Part shown: positions 21,680 through 33,100 of the stretch, one piece after another | Numbering within the stretch: the stretch's first letter is position 1 | Layout: every line of letters begins with the position of its first letter | From: Phytophthora sp. 'mugwort' | Lineage: Eukaryota > Oomycota > Peronosporomycetes > Peronosporales > Peronosporaceae | Assembly (NCBI GenBank): GCA_033558025.1 | Contig: JAUCEF010000013.1 | Coordinates: 3,589,001 to 3,653,000 of the forward strand | Direction of reading: 5' to 3' | Length of the DNA: 64,000 nt | Notes under the pieces: model-generated | What the model saw: the letters and a program-made list of their open reading frames with translations, nothing else | Database searches by the model: none | Told to the model about the DNA's origin: nothing | Made by a program: the position numbers and the translations under genes

Positions 21680-23801
21680 CTACTTAAGGTTAACTAAGTA
21701 ACAAATGTAGTCAAATATACCTTTCAGAGCATCCTTGTTCAGGGGAACGTTTTCGAACTCCATACCAAACGGATTGACTTCTACAGTCTCGGACTGGGCC
21801 CTCCGGACTGACTCCAGGAAAGGATGCGCAAGCGCTTTGTCGACCTGAAGCACACAATCAAATAGATCAGACATTAATTCGCATGAAAAAAAATCTTGAA
21901 TAGCGGCGCTTACCGAAATTCGGCTCTCCGGATTGAAGGACAGCATCTGCTTGAGCAAGTCAAGCGAGTCGGCAGGGGCTCCTGGGTACATCTGGAAGAG
22001 AAGCAAAAAAAGCAACCAGGTCAGTAAGGTGCTTCAAAAAACGAACAGTCCTTCGATCTTGCAGTAGATACCTCGCGAAGGTCTCTGGCGTCTTTCTTAG
22101 GAAGCTTCCGCAAGTACTGTTTAACTTCACCCAAGCTGCCAATGTCGTCTTCGCCAGGCGTGCCAATCACATTAAAAATCACGTTGAGCTGGTCCAATTT
22201 GTCCGAGTACGTCGTGGGACGGTCTGCGCTAAGAGGAAAGCACGAGCGACCAGGAAAGAGGGGCACACGCTCCTGGTACCGCGGACAGCTCTCAACTTGC
22301 ATACTCAGCAGCTCAGCGAAAATGCATCCAACGCTCCACATGTCGACAGAGAAATCGTAATCCTGAAGGAGAATGAGTTCCGGCGCCCGATACCATCGCG
22401 TTACAACATGCTTCGTCAGCTGTCGTCGCATCTTGGGGAACTCGCCAGATGATGATGGGGTCGAGGAGGCGCTTCCAGGGGACGGTGCCGATGTGGTTCC
22501 TCCATCAGACGTGGTGGGCGACTTGGAATCCTTCGGCGAGTACAAATGTTTGCTCAACTCCTCCATCGACATATCGCTCTCCATCACACGAGAGAGACCG
22601 AAGTCGCAGATCTAAAATCATGCAATTAGAGACCATATTTGCAACAACACAAACATGTCAATGGGGCCACTTACCATAAGGGTGCAATCTTCGTTCAGCA
22701 AAATGTTGGCCGGTTTCATATCGCGGTGGATCACGTTAGCCGAGTGAATGTACTTCAGACCGCACAGGAGCTGGTACAGGAAGACCTGGATGTGGCGAAT
22801 TGTCAAGTACTGCGGGCTCATGATGAGCTTGTGCAGGTCCGTATCCACGAAGTCGAACACTAGGTACAGATCCGTAAAAGTATCGTAGTTATCCGGTGGG
22901 ATCACATCGATCAAGTTGATGACTTGCGGGTGACTGGAAAAACACACAGGACTTTGGTCAGCATACTATAAGATAAAATATAATAAGGGAGATACTATAT
23001 ACCTCAAACGACGCAAGATGTAGATCTCCCGGTACAACCGCTTGCAGTCAATCTCCTGGTCAAAGACGTTGATGATCTTCTTAATGGCCACTTTCTTCTG
23101 GCGTTCGTTGTCGAAGGCCTCGGCGACCTGTTGGATCAAACAACAGGTAACACACACACACACAAATTTGTATCAGAGACCCGTTACACAAACCACAGAA
23201 GAGGAGAACGAAGATCTGTTCTCTCCAACTTAAGTACCTGTCCGTAAGAGCCCTTGCCCAGCAGCCGCACGAGCGTGTAGCGGCTGCCAACGTCCCAATT
23301 GGCGAAGTTGCGAAGGTTAAGCGGTGCTGCGCGGGGAACGGGCGACGGCGTTGGCGCGTGAGAATGATAGCCGCTTGCCGTCTGGTTATTATCATCCGCG
23401 GGTGTGGAGGCGGAGCCGGCCGCCGCCTGCTGCGTGACGGCGCTGTTCGACGGGAAGCCGTCGCTGGGAGTGGATGCGAAGCCGTCGGGCGTGTGGCCGA
23501 AACCGTTGCGATTGATGAAGGCAGGGGTGGGCGGCATCAGATCCACGGGTCCGTGCGGGGTGGGGGCCACAGCGGCGCTAAACATGGCGCGCTGGTGGAC
23601 GATGAACTGCTCGGACGTGTGGATGGAGCCCTGCGGCGTGACTACTGGAGGCGTCACGCCATTGGACACGCTGGCTCCCATGGCGGCGGCCGGACGAGAC
23701 AGCTTGTTGCCGCGCTTAAGGCCAGACGGTGGCGTGGTGGCCGTCATCTTGCGCTTGCGGTTGCCCGCGTCGGTCATGTCCTTGGGGGTAGCGGTCTCCA
23801 T
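21680..23801 (-). CDS. MAP-kinase-like protein kinase with T-K-H activation motif
   Basis: Six exons: 23238-23801, 23003-23127, 22675-22933, 22072-22611, 21914-21991 and 21680-21844, encoding 576 residues. All introns are GT-AG. A disordered 165-residue N-terminus precedes the kinase domain. It has [14 protein letters not shown] (P-loop), VAIKKI (Lys), [13 protein letters not shown] (catalytic loop), ICDFGLSR (DFG) and [11 protein letters not shown], plus a CMGC insert (PLFPGRS) and the MAPK-type [16 protein letters not shown]. The activation loop carries a roughly 60-residue Ser/Pro-rich insertion. Where canonical MAPKs have T-x-Y, the sequence is [14 protein letters not shown], so the Thr is kept and the Tyr is His. 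Dual phosphorylation is therefore not possible in the usual form. Signalling role is inferred. Confidence 0.93.
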
Positions 23802-24804
23802 GGCGAGGAGGACGGCGACACGAATGAAGGTCTTTCGAGCGAGACAGGGGGGGGGGTGGCTTTTGGAGGATTTATGCGGGTGGTGGGTTGCGTTCTTTGT
23901 GTGTCGAAGAGATAGTCAACACGTTCGTCCGGATATCGCTGGCGCGCTCCTTTCGTTAGGCTTTTTGCGTTGTGTTCGCTCTGATCGCGGGTTCGGGGGT
24001 GGGGGCAGCTAGCCCGCTCTCTCACTCATGGCCAGGAAGAACTCAGGCAAATTGTTTTCGACCAATCCGAGGTACGCTAAATGTGAATCGACCAATCGTA
24101 GATTTTCACACTTTCAGCCAATACCGCAGCGCTTCAGATTAATCACGGAACGGAACTGTGTCTCGGGGTGGGCCTTGAGCCTGTCCTCAACCAGGTAGGA
24201 CTCCTGGTTGAAGATGCCTCGTCACCACAACTGGCCCCATTCTTTTGGCTCCGTCCGGCGCACCGATAATTGATCACGCGACCGATGGTTATGCGCTTAT
24301 GTGAAGTACCATTTCCGGTATTGCGTCCGGTACAACCGCGATCTCGACGTAGTGTTAATACATGTTGAAGTGCCTGACAGCTTTTCCGCCATGTGGCCGC
24401 CACCACTGGTCTGCGCGACTGAGGCCAGTGCGCTTCGACCCGACTCAGCTTCTGCCGCGCCAGAGACTGCATGGAGCGAAGTCACCAGATGAGTCGAGAA
24501 CGGGAAGGGAAGGAATAAGACCGCACCTGGTGTCCGCGAGCATGGGGTTACGAGGTGCAGCGGAGCTATAGGCGCTCGGCGCGCATATGCTTCGGAAGCG
24601 CATACGATGCATGTCGATCAGCGAAGGAGAGAGATCAGATGGTCGGACCACTTCTTTCAACCACTCCATTGTTGGACCAACAATGTTGGTCGCGCACAGC
24701 ATCCAAGAGGAGAAAAGATAACAACAGCCGAGCAGCCACTTTGTGGCACGGCAGCAATGATTTCCATAGCAATAAATATTTAAATGAGCACACGTACGTC
24801 ACCC
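23802..24804. other. Intergenic kilobase, no supported gene
   Basis: Contains the promoter of the kinase gene. Frames of 60-200 codons exist on both strands, but the longer ones near 23.4-24.0 kb are Gly/Arg-rich shadows of the kinase N-terminus and the others have no domain. A perfect 9-bp palindrome, cattgttgg-a-ccaacaatg, lies at 24667-24685. Confidence 0.55.
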
Positions 24805-25224
24805 TCAAAAATTAGCGCCGTCCTGAGCGAGGAACGCGTCGAGGTCCTCCAGGTCGCCGTCCTGCGTCTCGATGGCGTTCTCTCGGCGGCGCTGTGTCTC
24901 CTCGGCCCTGGCCTTGGTCTCCTTCTCCTCAAGTTTGCGCTTGATCTCCGCTTCAGCGAGTCGTGCCCGCTCCTTATCCTGAAGTTGCAGCATGCGCGCG
25001 GTGGCTGCACCGGCATCGCGTCGGTCGCTTTGGCGTTGTAGACGTTGCTGTTGCTGCTCTAGGTGTTTCTGATCCTGCAGCAGTTGGCTCAGCCTGTGCT
25101 GTGTTTGCGCCTTGAGCTCCTGCACCTGCTGGAGCTCCGTCTCTAGATCCACCAGCAGCTGTTCCTCCTCGTACTCCTCGTCGGTCTCAAACCGGCGCTT
25201 GGGTCGCCGCCCGCGGCCCGACAT
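24805..25224 (-). CDS. Small coiled-coil protein, unknown function
   Basis: 139 residues. The basic start MSGRGRRPKRRFETDEEYEEE is followed by a long Gln/Glu/Arg/Leu heptad region (residues about 20-115), consistent with a single continuous coiled coil, and an acidic tail (DGDLEDLDAFLAQDG). The heptad spacing of Leu and the clean start and stop support a real gene. The arginine-rich N-terminus suggests a nuclear location. It is divergent from the WW/FF splicing gene with 121 bases between the ATGs. No family is recognised. Confidence 0.7.
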   Translation of the reverse strand: MSGRGRRPKRRFETDEEYEEEQLLVDLETELQQVQELKAQTQHRLSQLLQDQKHLEQQQQRLQRQSDRRDAGAATARMLQLQDKERARLAEAEIKRKLEEKETKARAEETQRRRENAIETQDGDLEDLDAFLAQDGANF

Positions 25225-25345
25225 CTCTTTGTCCGTGTCTGCGGAGATAGCACAGTCTGATTCTGGTCCACAATGGCTGGAGCTGCTTCAATTTGTGTTA
25301 TGTCCACGAATGTTGTGTGTTGAACACCATATTGCAAGAGATAAG

Positions 25346-27028
25346 ATGAGTGACCAGGAGCTCTCGGTGCCTGCAGTGAAGCCCCAGGTTCCACCTCCCA
25401 GCGACGCCAACATGACGGCGGAGCAGAAGCTGTACGTGCTCAATGCGCTGCAGGTAGTGGGCGATTGGTCGGTGCACGACGACGGTGACGGGCGGTTGTT
25501 CTACTACGACCGCAAGGCGGACTCGTCCCAGTGGAAAGTGCCGGGCGACCTCGCGTCGCTCGAGACCGAGTTCATGATGAAGCTCATGCTGCAGAACGCC
25601 GTGGCTCGCTCGGGATCATGGACAGCGCACGATGCGGCCAACGGTACGCTGTATTACTTCAACGCGAAGACCCGCGAGTCGGTTTGGGAGCGCCCGCGTG
25701 AGTGGGGTGAGGCGGAAGCTGCTGCTACTGCAGAGGAGCGAGAAAGGGAGAGAATGGCTGAAGCGAGGAAGGCGCAGGAAGAGGCGGAGCATCAGAAGGA
25801 AAAGGCGGTCAGGAAGGAGAAGAAAGAGAAGAAGAAACACAAAAAACACAAGAAACACACGGAGAAGCGATTTGAAGAAGCTGAACAGAAGGCGGACGAA
25901 GCAAAGGAGGAAAATTTTGCACCAGAAGAAGTTGAAGAGGAAGTTCCGTTAACCGCGGAGGAGTTGCAAGTGGAAGAAGAGCGCAAAGTACGTGAACAGA
26001 AGCGGATCGAGCAGTTCCGTGTCATGCTGCGCGACAAGAACATCATGCCTTTCTGCAAATGGTCCGTGGCGCTGCCACAGATTGCAGGAGATCCGCGCTT
26101 TATGGGCGTGCAAACGATGGACGAGCGCCGTGCAATTTTTGAGCACTTTATCGAGCACCGTCGAGAGGATTTGAAGGCGGAGAAGAAGAGCAAACTGAAG
26201 CCGGCTAAGAAACTGTTCACGGAGCTACTGCGCGAACAGTTTCAGCTTGACTCGTGGGAGCCAAACACCACGCTGAGTGTGTTCCTCTCGACCTTGGAAA
26301 CCAATATTGATGCTGAAAGATACACGCAGATTCAGGATGACGCACTAGCGCTGTTGACCTTGTCAGCTCAAGAAAAGATTTATGCCAAGGCGGTTGCAGA
26401 TTATAAATCTGAAGCGCTCAAGCGAGATGGGGAGCAATTACGTCTTACCAAGTTTCTGGAGGATAAGCTTTCTACTTGTATACAAACCCAGTCGACGACT
26501 CTATGGGAGAGCGATGAAGTTCAGAAACTTGTACGTGAGTTCTACAGCTCCGCAGCGTCCGGTGGTGAATCAGCTGCGCTACTGTCGGAGCAGATGCAGA
26601 AGGAGGTCCTGGCGGAGGTAGTGGCACGATTAGCCCGTGCTGGTGGTTCGACACAGTATGAGGAGGATCGAAAGCTATCGGAACGTTCAAAGTCGCGTCG
26701 TCGATCTCCGTCGAGAGAGCGCGCCCAGTCAAGTGAGCGTAAACATCGGGACTCGAGCTTACGGCGCAATTCACAAGATTCGCATCCGCATCGCCATCGA
26801 TCTCGGTCTCGTCGGCGTAATCGCAGCAATAGCCGGTCGCAGTCTCGTGGACGTGAAAGGAGCCACATCAGTCGAAGAAGTAGTCGGCGACGCTCAGCAT
26901 CTTCGTCGTGGTCCCGTTCCAGGTCGCGGTCTCACTCCCGCGAAGGGCGCCTATCTCAAAGTTCCTTTCGACGTTATCGTCACCACTCTTCCTCGTCATC
27001 GAGATCTCGCTCGCGGGCTCGCCGATAA
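25346..27028 (+). CDS. WW-FF-RS domain protein, PRP40/TCERG1-like splicing factor
   Basis: 560 residues from the ATG at 25346; the frame is open further upstream, but that part overlaps the divergent neighbour. Two WW domains lie at about 39-68 (GDWSVHDDGDGRLFYYDRK, SSQWKVP) and 88-117 (SGSWTAHDAANGTLYYFNAK, SVWERP). A Glu/Lys coiled region (120-220) follows. Then come FF-type repeats (FRVMLRDKNIMPFCKW with the DPRF motif; KLFTELLREQF) and an Arg/Ser-rich tail (about 445-560). WW domains bind proline-rich partners and FF domains bind phospho-peptides. The set links U1 snRNP or RNA polymerase II to splicing. The RS tail is unusual for yeast Prp40. It acts in the nucleus. Confidence 0.85.
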   Translation: MSDQELSVPAVKPQVPPPSDANMTAEQKLYVLNALQVVGDWSVHDDGDGRLFYYDRKADSSQWKVPGDLASLETEFMMKLMLQNAVARSGSWTAHDAANGTLYYFNAKTRESVWERPREWGEAEAAATAEERERERMAEARKAQEEAEHQKEKAVRKEKKEKKKHKKHKKHTEKRFEEAEQKADEAKEENFAPEEVEEEVPLTAEELQVEEERKVREQKRIEQFRVMLRDKNIMPFCKWSVALPQIAGDPRFMGVQTMDERRAIFEHFIEHRREDLKAEKKSKLKPAKKLFTELLREQFQLDSWEPNTTLSVFLSTLETNIDAERYTQIQDDALALLTLSAQEKIYAKAVADYKSEALKRDGEQLRLTKFLEDKLSTCIQTQSTTLWESDEVQKLVREFYSSAASGGESAALLSEQMQKEVLAEVVARLARAGGSTQYEEDRKLSERSKSRRRSPSRERAQSSERKHRDSSLRRNSQDSHPHRHRSRSRRRNRSNSRSQSRGRERSHISRRSSRRRSASSSWSRSRSRSHSREGRLSQSSFRRYRHHSSSSSRSRSRARR

Positions 27029-27117
27029 TTAATAGCAAACAAAGCTCTGGAAGCAAGACAACGTGGTGTTGAATTACTAATAAAATGTCCAAAACTGTTT
27101 GTTACCCACTGAACAGT

Positions 27118-29677
27118 CTAAAAGATTTTCTTCTTAGGCGCCGAGCCTGGCAGCGGGGAGAAGTCCACGGTGCGCAGCACATATTTTGGCTCATCGACGA
27201 TCTTCATGACCGCCTGGACGCCGTAATCTAGCGGCACCGAGTAAATACCATCTATGTTGACTTTCATATCCCATCCAAGGGACCGCATGGATACTCGGCG
27301 AGCTTTTCCTCTGCAGTAACCAAACCAAGACATAATTGCGTTAGCACTCTCTCTACAGTAGATAAAAGGTTCGACGCAAACAGGATAAACTCACCGTCTA
27401 AACCTGATATCACCGAACGTAGCATTAATAATCGGCTCGCGGACTATATAGCCCATGTCCCGTGAATCTTCCGGGAAAACGTTCTGCTTGTTAATACTGA
27501 GCAAGGCAGCACAACAAACGCCAGCAAGTTAATTCCCATAGAATCTTCGACCAAACTGAAATCGAAATGTAGAACGAAACTTACGACTCTGTCAGCTCCG
27601 TCACTGTTTCGTTTGTGTGTGTGTGGTCCATAGCACTGAGAACATTTGCTACCTGCTCTCGATAGATTTGGCACTGTGGAACAAGACAATATGCCAATCA
27701 GTATTCGTGGTTGCTAAAGGGTTGCAGTCTCTATTGGACTTACCGCACTGGAGTACCATGCGCTCGAACCTGTGCCCGTACACATGAGAATGCCACTGCT
27801 ACGGTGAGATTCACGCTGGTGCTGGTCGATACCGATGTTGTAATGCGATGGGCGAGAGGCGTCACTTTCTGCAATGAAAACTTCGTTCAAAGCGTAGCGA
27901 GGCAGCTCATACCAGTAGCCATCCTGATTCACCATACCGACACGAATTCGTTGGCGTAGTCTCCACTTAAAGTCACCTTCCAGTAAACGGTCCAGTGCTG
28001 TACTAAAACGGTAGGTAACGTTATCCACCTTGTAGCAGCACAAATTGCCTTCGCTTCGCTTTGGGTCTGTGTTCAAGCCTGCCACAGGGGTTGGAGTGTT
28101 CACAAAGCTCGCCGTCTTCAAGAAAGTACCATCACCACCGGCGGAAAAAATCATGTCTGTTCCTTCTACTGCTTCGTGTGTCAGTTGGTTAGCTGCGACG
28201 ACCTTCACCTCGATGTCACGCTCCTTAAAGCTTGTTATTGAAACCACCCAGCACACAAAATCAGAGAAGTGACATCAAATAAGTCACGAACATACTAAGT
28301 TACATTGTACCTGTTGGTAATTTCGTCCACGGCCTCGATGTGATGTTCATGACTCGCCTTCAAACGGTCATGGACAAACCCTCGCATCGACATCTGCTTC
28401 CTCAAAGCTTCACTGATATGAGGCAGCAACCCGAGAACCAGAAAGCAAAGCGATAGATATCAGCACCTTCAAAGAATCAAAAGAATAGAAGATAGATGGT
28501 GACAAACGTACCCGGTATTACCGTACAACTCGGCTTCATGCTGGAACCGAGATGTCTTTTTCACCACAACTACCTTCTTCAGGTTCAGCATGGGTTTTCC
28601 GGGTATCAAAAGCGGCGTCTGACGCTCATCCTTCTTCGACAAAACTTTCGTGGTGGTGGGCGCCTCGGTAGATGCTGAAGCTTGAGTCAAACTCGTGGAG
28701 TGCGCCAGCACTCCTGGGGTGATGTCTCCATTCGACAGCGTCTTGGCTCCATTGTACGTCTTCTCAAGATACTCCTCTGAAATAATCATACGTGGAACAC
28801 GCTCCGCCGTCGCCAGTAGCAGCTCGTTGTCATACACTGGTCGGTCGATTTTCATCCATCCCTTGGGACTGAGCTTTTCGTTCCATGGGCACACTGAACG
28901 CACATGCGTGAAAAACGGCGCCATTTTCCCTGTCAGTGGGTCCTTCCTGGTGTAATGCAAGATGTGGCCATTATGGATCTGGTCCACCATGCGTCCAGAC
29001 TCCTGCAGCTCGATGAACGTATCCTGCGACATCCTTTCAAGCCTTGTGCGCATAGCCCAGATCACTTCTCCATGAGCTACTACAATAGCCCGTTTGTCAT
29101 GACACTCATGGTTCAAGATGCCGAGCAAGCGGTCGGCACGCTGCGCCACTGCGGCTAAAGATTCGCCACCGGGTGGAGCGTAGTAGAAGCGGTTGAGCTC
29201 TCGCCGCTTGAGCTCGTCCTGCATCTTGATAAAGCGCTCCTGCTCGCTCATGAGGTCCATGGCGCCCCAGTCGCGCTCACGGATGAGCATCTCAGCGTAC
29301 CAGCGCGCACCGGGCAGCCCCATGCGGCCGGCCGTCTCCATAGCGCGCAGGTACTCGGACACGAGGTAACGGTCGAAGCGCGCGAGGTTATTGCGTTTCA
29401 GCCAGTCACCAGCGGCCGCAGCCTGTCTCCGACCTCGATCGGTGAGCCTCCAGTTGGAACTGTGGCGGTGCTTGAACTCGCCGGCGAAGAGGCTGTGGTC
29501 ACCGGCCAGGGAGCGTTGGCGGGCCACGTTGCCCTCGCTCTCGCCGTGACGGATGAGCACCAGATCGGAAAGGCGTTGGAGGCGATCGCCGCTGCTACTG
29601 CTGCTATTGCTACGGACGATGCTGTGCACAGCCTGCAAAGTTGGCAGGCGGCGCACGCGCTGCGTCGTCCTCAACAT
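27118..29677 (-). CDS. Histidine phosphatase (PGAM-type) fused to mitochondrial NAD kinase 2
   Basis: Six exons: 28512-29677, 28311-28412, 27744-28230, 27585-27673, 27395-27496 and 27118-27310, encoding 712 residues with phases closing exactly. Residues 1-35 are Arg/Ser-rich without acids, like a mitochondrial presequence. Residues about 38-290 are a histidine phosphatase (VLIRHGESEGNV; the second His in VVAHGEVIWAMR; Glu in the RDWG region). Residues about 370-712 are NADK2-type NAD kinase: KKVVVVKKTSRF start, SAGGDGTFLKTAS (GGDG NAD site), GLNTDPKRSEG, CTGTGSSAW, YIVREPIIN and RRVSMRSLGWD. NADK2 makes NADP in mitochondria. A phosphatase in the same chain suggests coupled or opposing control of a phosphorylated substrate (inference). 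The exon 3 acceptor is aag, weaker than the others. Confidence 0.88.
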
Positions 29678-30147
29678 GGTGCCGAAGGTGCTGGTTGCTG
29701 GCTGGCTGCTTGGCGACTGACGTTCGCAACTGACGGTTCAAGGGCTTCGGCCCGGTAAAGCTGGCTGCCGAAAAGTGGTGATGGGCAGGTGGTACGGTCT
29801 ATGTGTGCCACACAGACACGTCGACCTATCATCGTGTAGAAACTGTACCGGTATGCCATGGTGGCGAACGCGACGTTTGGCGAGAAAAAGCGCTGCCAAT
29901 GCGCAGCGCCAACCAACTCATGGCAAGATGTCTGCAGACACGTGCGTGAGTGGCTCGTTATGCAGACTGGTGCTTGGATTGCAGATAACTCGCTTTGGGA
30001 TGGGGATTGGAACGCAGAGAAATGCAACAACAAAAATATTCGTGACGACCACCGCGTCATTGGTACTACCGGTACGATACCGGATCCTAAAGCGTCGCTG
30101 CGCCAGTTGCTACGTTGCAGTTCACAATCCGATCTTGCCGCTCCCGT
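29678..30147. promoter_or_regulatory. Shared divergent promoter region
   Basis: Lies between the ATGs of the NAD kinase fusion (minus) and the EF-hand-like gene (plus). A gcgtcattgg element around 30052-30061 fits the oomycete initiator core TCATT, about 90 bases before the plus-strand ATG. Short frames here have no domain support. Confidence 0.45.
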
Positions 30148-33100
30148 ATGGAGAACCTCGACGCCAGCTACGCGCTGCTAAACGACATCAATGCGCGCAA
30201 TCGCGAGCTGCAGGCGCGACTGCGCAGTAGCTTGCCGCTTCTTTGGATGAATAACGCGCTGGTAAGGACGAGCGCCTCCGGCCCCAGGAGGCGGCGGGGT
30301 GGCGGACTCGCAGTTGCTGAACAGTCGGTGGTGGGTGAAGCAGATCAAATGCTCCTGGCTCTAGAGGGGCAATCGAGTGCGCTGACCAGTCGACCCTACA
30401 AGCGCCGCGTGGAGTGGGAGGTGGCGAGACGTATCGCACGAGTCGACCGCGAACTGCAGCAGTATCCGCCCACGCAGCGATTCTGGAATCAGAAGAGGAA
30501 GGACGTGACGCGTTATCAGTCTGCGTCCTATAAGCAACGTGTCAATGGAATAGGAAAACCGGTTATTCAAGGGGCTGCAGGGATATTGGATGGCAATGAC
30601 GGACAGAGGAAAGATGCGGTGAATACTACAGCAAGACGGCGAGGTGAGGGCACTAATAAGGCTACTGGTAACCAGCAGAACAATGTTTGGATGAGGCCGA
30701 AGGTCGGTATAGAGTTTGATGGTGAAGTGCGGCGAGTGATGAAACATGCAGCGACGAGTCCGCTCCATGGTGGTGTGGTTGATACGGAGGATACAGAGAA
30801 CATGGAGCCGAATACAGCGACCAGAGCCCCGATTGAAGCAAAGATTAAAGCGGTTAATACTGCGGATTCGCCTGTGCTAAAGAATACAGCAGCAGTTAAA
30901 CTGGAGGACAAGAATGATTCACTAGATGAGCAGCCACAGCCAGTGGCTGAAGAGATCACGAAAGGAAATAAACCTAAAGACCCTGCCGGAGTTGCTGACG
31001 TGACTAGCAAAGCACCATCAAGTCAGTCAGCGGAGGTGAGACCTCGTAGTCCTAGTCAAGTTTGTAGCTCTCCAACGGACAGCCCACTCACGAAAGAAAT
31101 AAACTTCAGCACCAGTATACCTCAAGAGATTGAGGATAATGATATATTTGAGATCCCTCACAGAACAAGAATGCCTGCAGAGCGGGCATCGTCGTCCATT
31201 GGGAGACAAGTTTTGTCAGAATTCCGTACCATGCCGTCGGTTGCATCATTTGGCGCCCAGTCGAAAATTTCTGGAGGTATGGGAAATACTGGAAATATGC
31301 GTTTGAATGCAGACGTTCTTCGACGACTATTTAACGACTTGGATACCGACAAAGACAGCCATGTGAACCGTATCGAGACATGCATAGCTCTCCATCGTTT
31401 GCAGATTTCCGTCCCAACCACCAAAATCATATCGTTCTTCCGTCATATGCATTCCTCCGATGCAAAGGATGTGCGAGGTCGTCACGCTCAGCATCTACCA
31501 ATGAAAGAAGTGATCAACTATAAGGAGTTTGTTGCTTTTGTCACTGCTGCCTACGACCAGCAGCAACAACGACAAGCACAACGTAGCAGAGCTTCAACGC
31601 GGCGAAAAGTCTGGACGGAGTCAGCTTCACCGTTATCCGTTCCGTCGACGTCCTTTCCAATATATGCACATCCAACGAATTTACCAAGAGCAAACCGATC
31701 GGTACGGGCATCTCCACCCCCAGCAAGAGAAGACGTGCGGGTTTATGAAGTAAACGATGTTAGGTCTGAACAGGGAGAAGCAGCAATTGAGGATAGAGTG
31801 ATTAAGAAAATTCCAGATCTCTTGGTTAGTAGGATGCTTGCGGGCACTTCTAGCGCAGCTAGTGTCGAAGCCAAGGAAAACGCCGTCTCTGTCGTACGAA
31901 GGAGCTTGGAATCGCTTGTTGGGAAGGAAGCAGTTGATGACAAAGTCGTGACTGAAATCACTCAGGAGTTGATCAGAGAGCGGTTGCGAAACATTGGGAC
32001 ATTTAATCAGGACAATACAGAAGACATCACTGGCTTGAAAAGAGCTGCAGCTTATTATGAGGAGCAAATGGTACATGGTGGCAATGACTCAAACTATGTT
32101 GCTGAAGACTTGAGCTCCGAGGATTTGGTTAACTGGATTGACATACTCACAGAAGAGCAAGTAAGTTGCTTGGTGCAACAGATTTGGAAAGATAGGCAAG
32201 ATGGCTTTCTTCATGTGTCCCAGGTACCTTCGGAAGATGGAGACCTAACAGAAATACTAGCAGATTCGACTGTGAAATGGAGGGACGAAGCGACTGATAC
32301 GGATGAGCTTTCAGCTCCTGCAACAATTTCTGAAAAGGCAGTACAAGCTTGCGATGAGGATAATCAAAAGGAACCTGTAAGTACCCCTCAAGAGATAACC
32401 TTCGCTGCTTCCGAAGAGAATCTTGAAGGTTTAGTGGTCTTGAACTCAGCATTTGCCACAGTTCCTGACTTACCCTGCCTTCCACAAACGCATCTCGGTA
32501 GAGCCATTTCCAATTCACTTAATGGTTCTGGTCACGACAATAGTTCTCAATTATTGTTCAATCCTGTTACGTCGATCGGAATTTTGCAGCGACTTCGTCA
32601 TCAGAGGCGAATGCACCAAGTCAACGAACAGCAAGCGCATTCGCCACATATCGGTAAACAAGTAAAATCCACCCCGGTACAAAATGGTTTTGTTCTTGGT
32701 GAGGAATCAATTTGCGTGTCGATCGATCGGGAAAGTCTATATTCCTCTGAAGAGGACCTTGACAATGCTTCATCTAGTAGTGCAGAGCGAGTTCGCCAGC
32801 TTCACAGAGAAGCTGAAAAGCAAGATGTGGTTTCCTCGCTGGTGACAGAACCCGTACTTCTCACTCAGAAGATGTTGGACCTGGATGATTCTGCTAGTCA
32901 TGCGAGCAGTCTTGAGCTTGTAAAGAGCATGTCGGTGAGTAGCAGTGGCTTCAACTCCAACTCAGACGATCACCGCGTGTATGGGATATCTCAAGAGATT
33001 GATCACCACCAGCATCATGACAAAAGTCGATCTATTCGTCGTCGACGCCCGTACCAGCGTACAAGACAAATGTATGTTTCTGGAAGTAGCGTTCCAGATT

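Noticed and set aside
23358..24012. Two plus-strand frames of 185 and 202 codons
   Set aside because: Opposite the kinase N-terminal exon; Gly/Ala/Arg-rich with no start context. The kinase reading is confirmed by domain continuity.
24143..24702. Several 60-110 codon frames on both strands in the intergenic kilobase
   Set aside because: They overlap each other in different frames and none shows a domain or splice-supported continuation.
25616..26220. Minus-strand frames rich in Cys, Ser, Phe and Leu
   Set aside because: Antisense of the Glu/Lys coiled region of the WW-FF gene.
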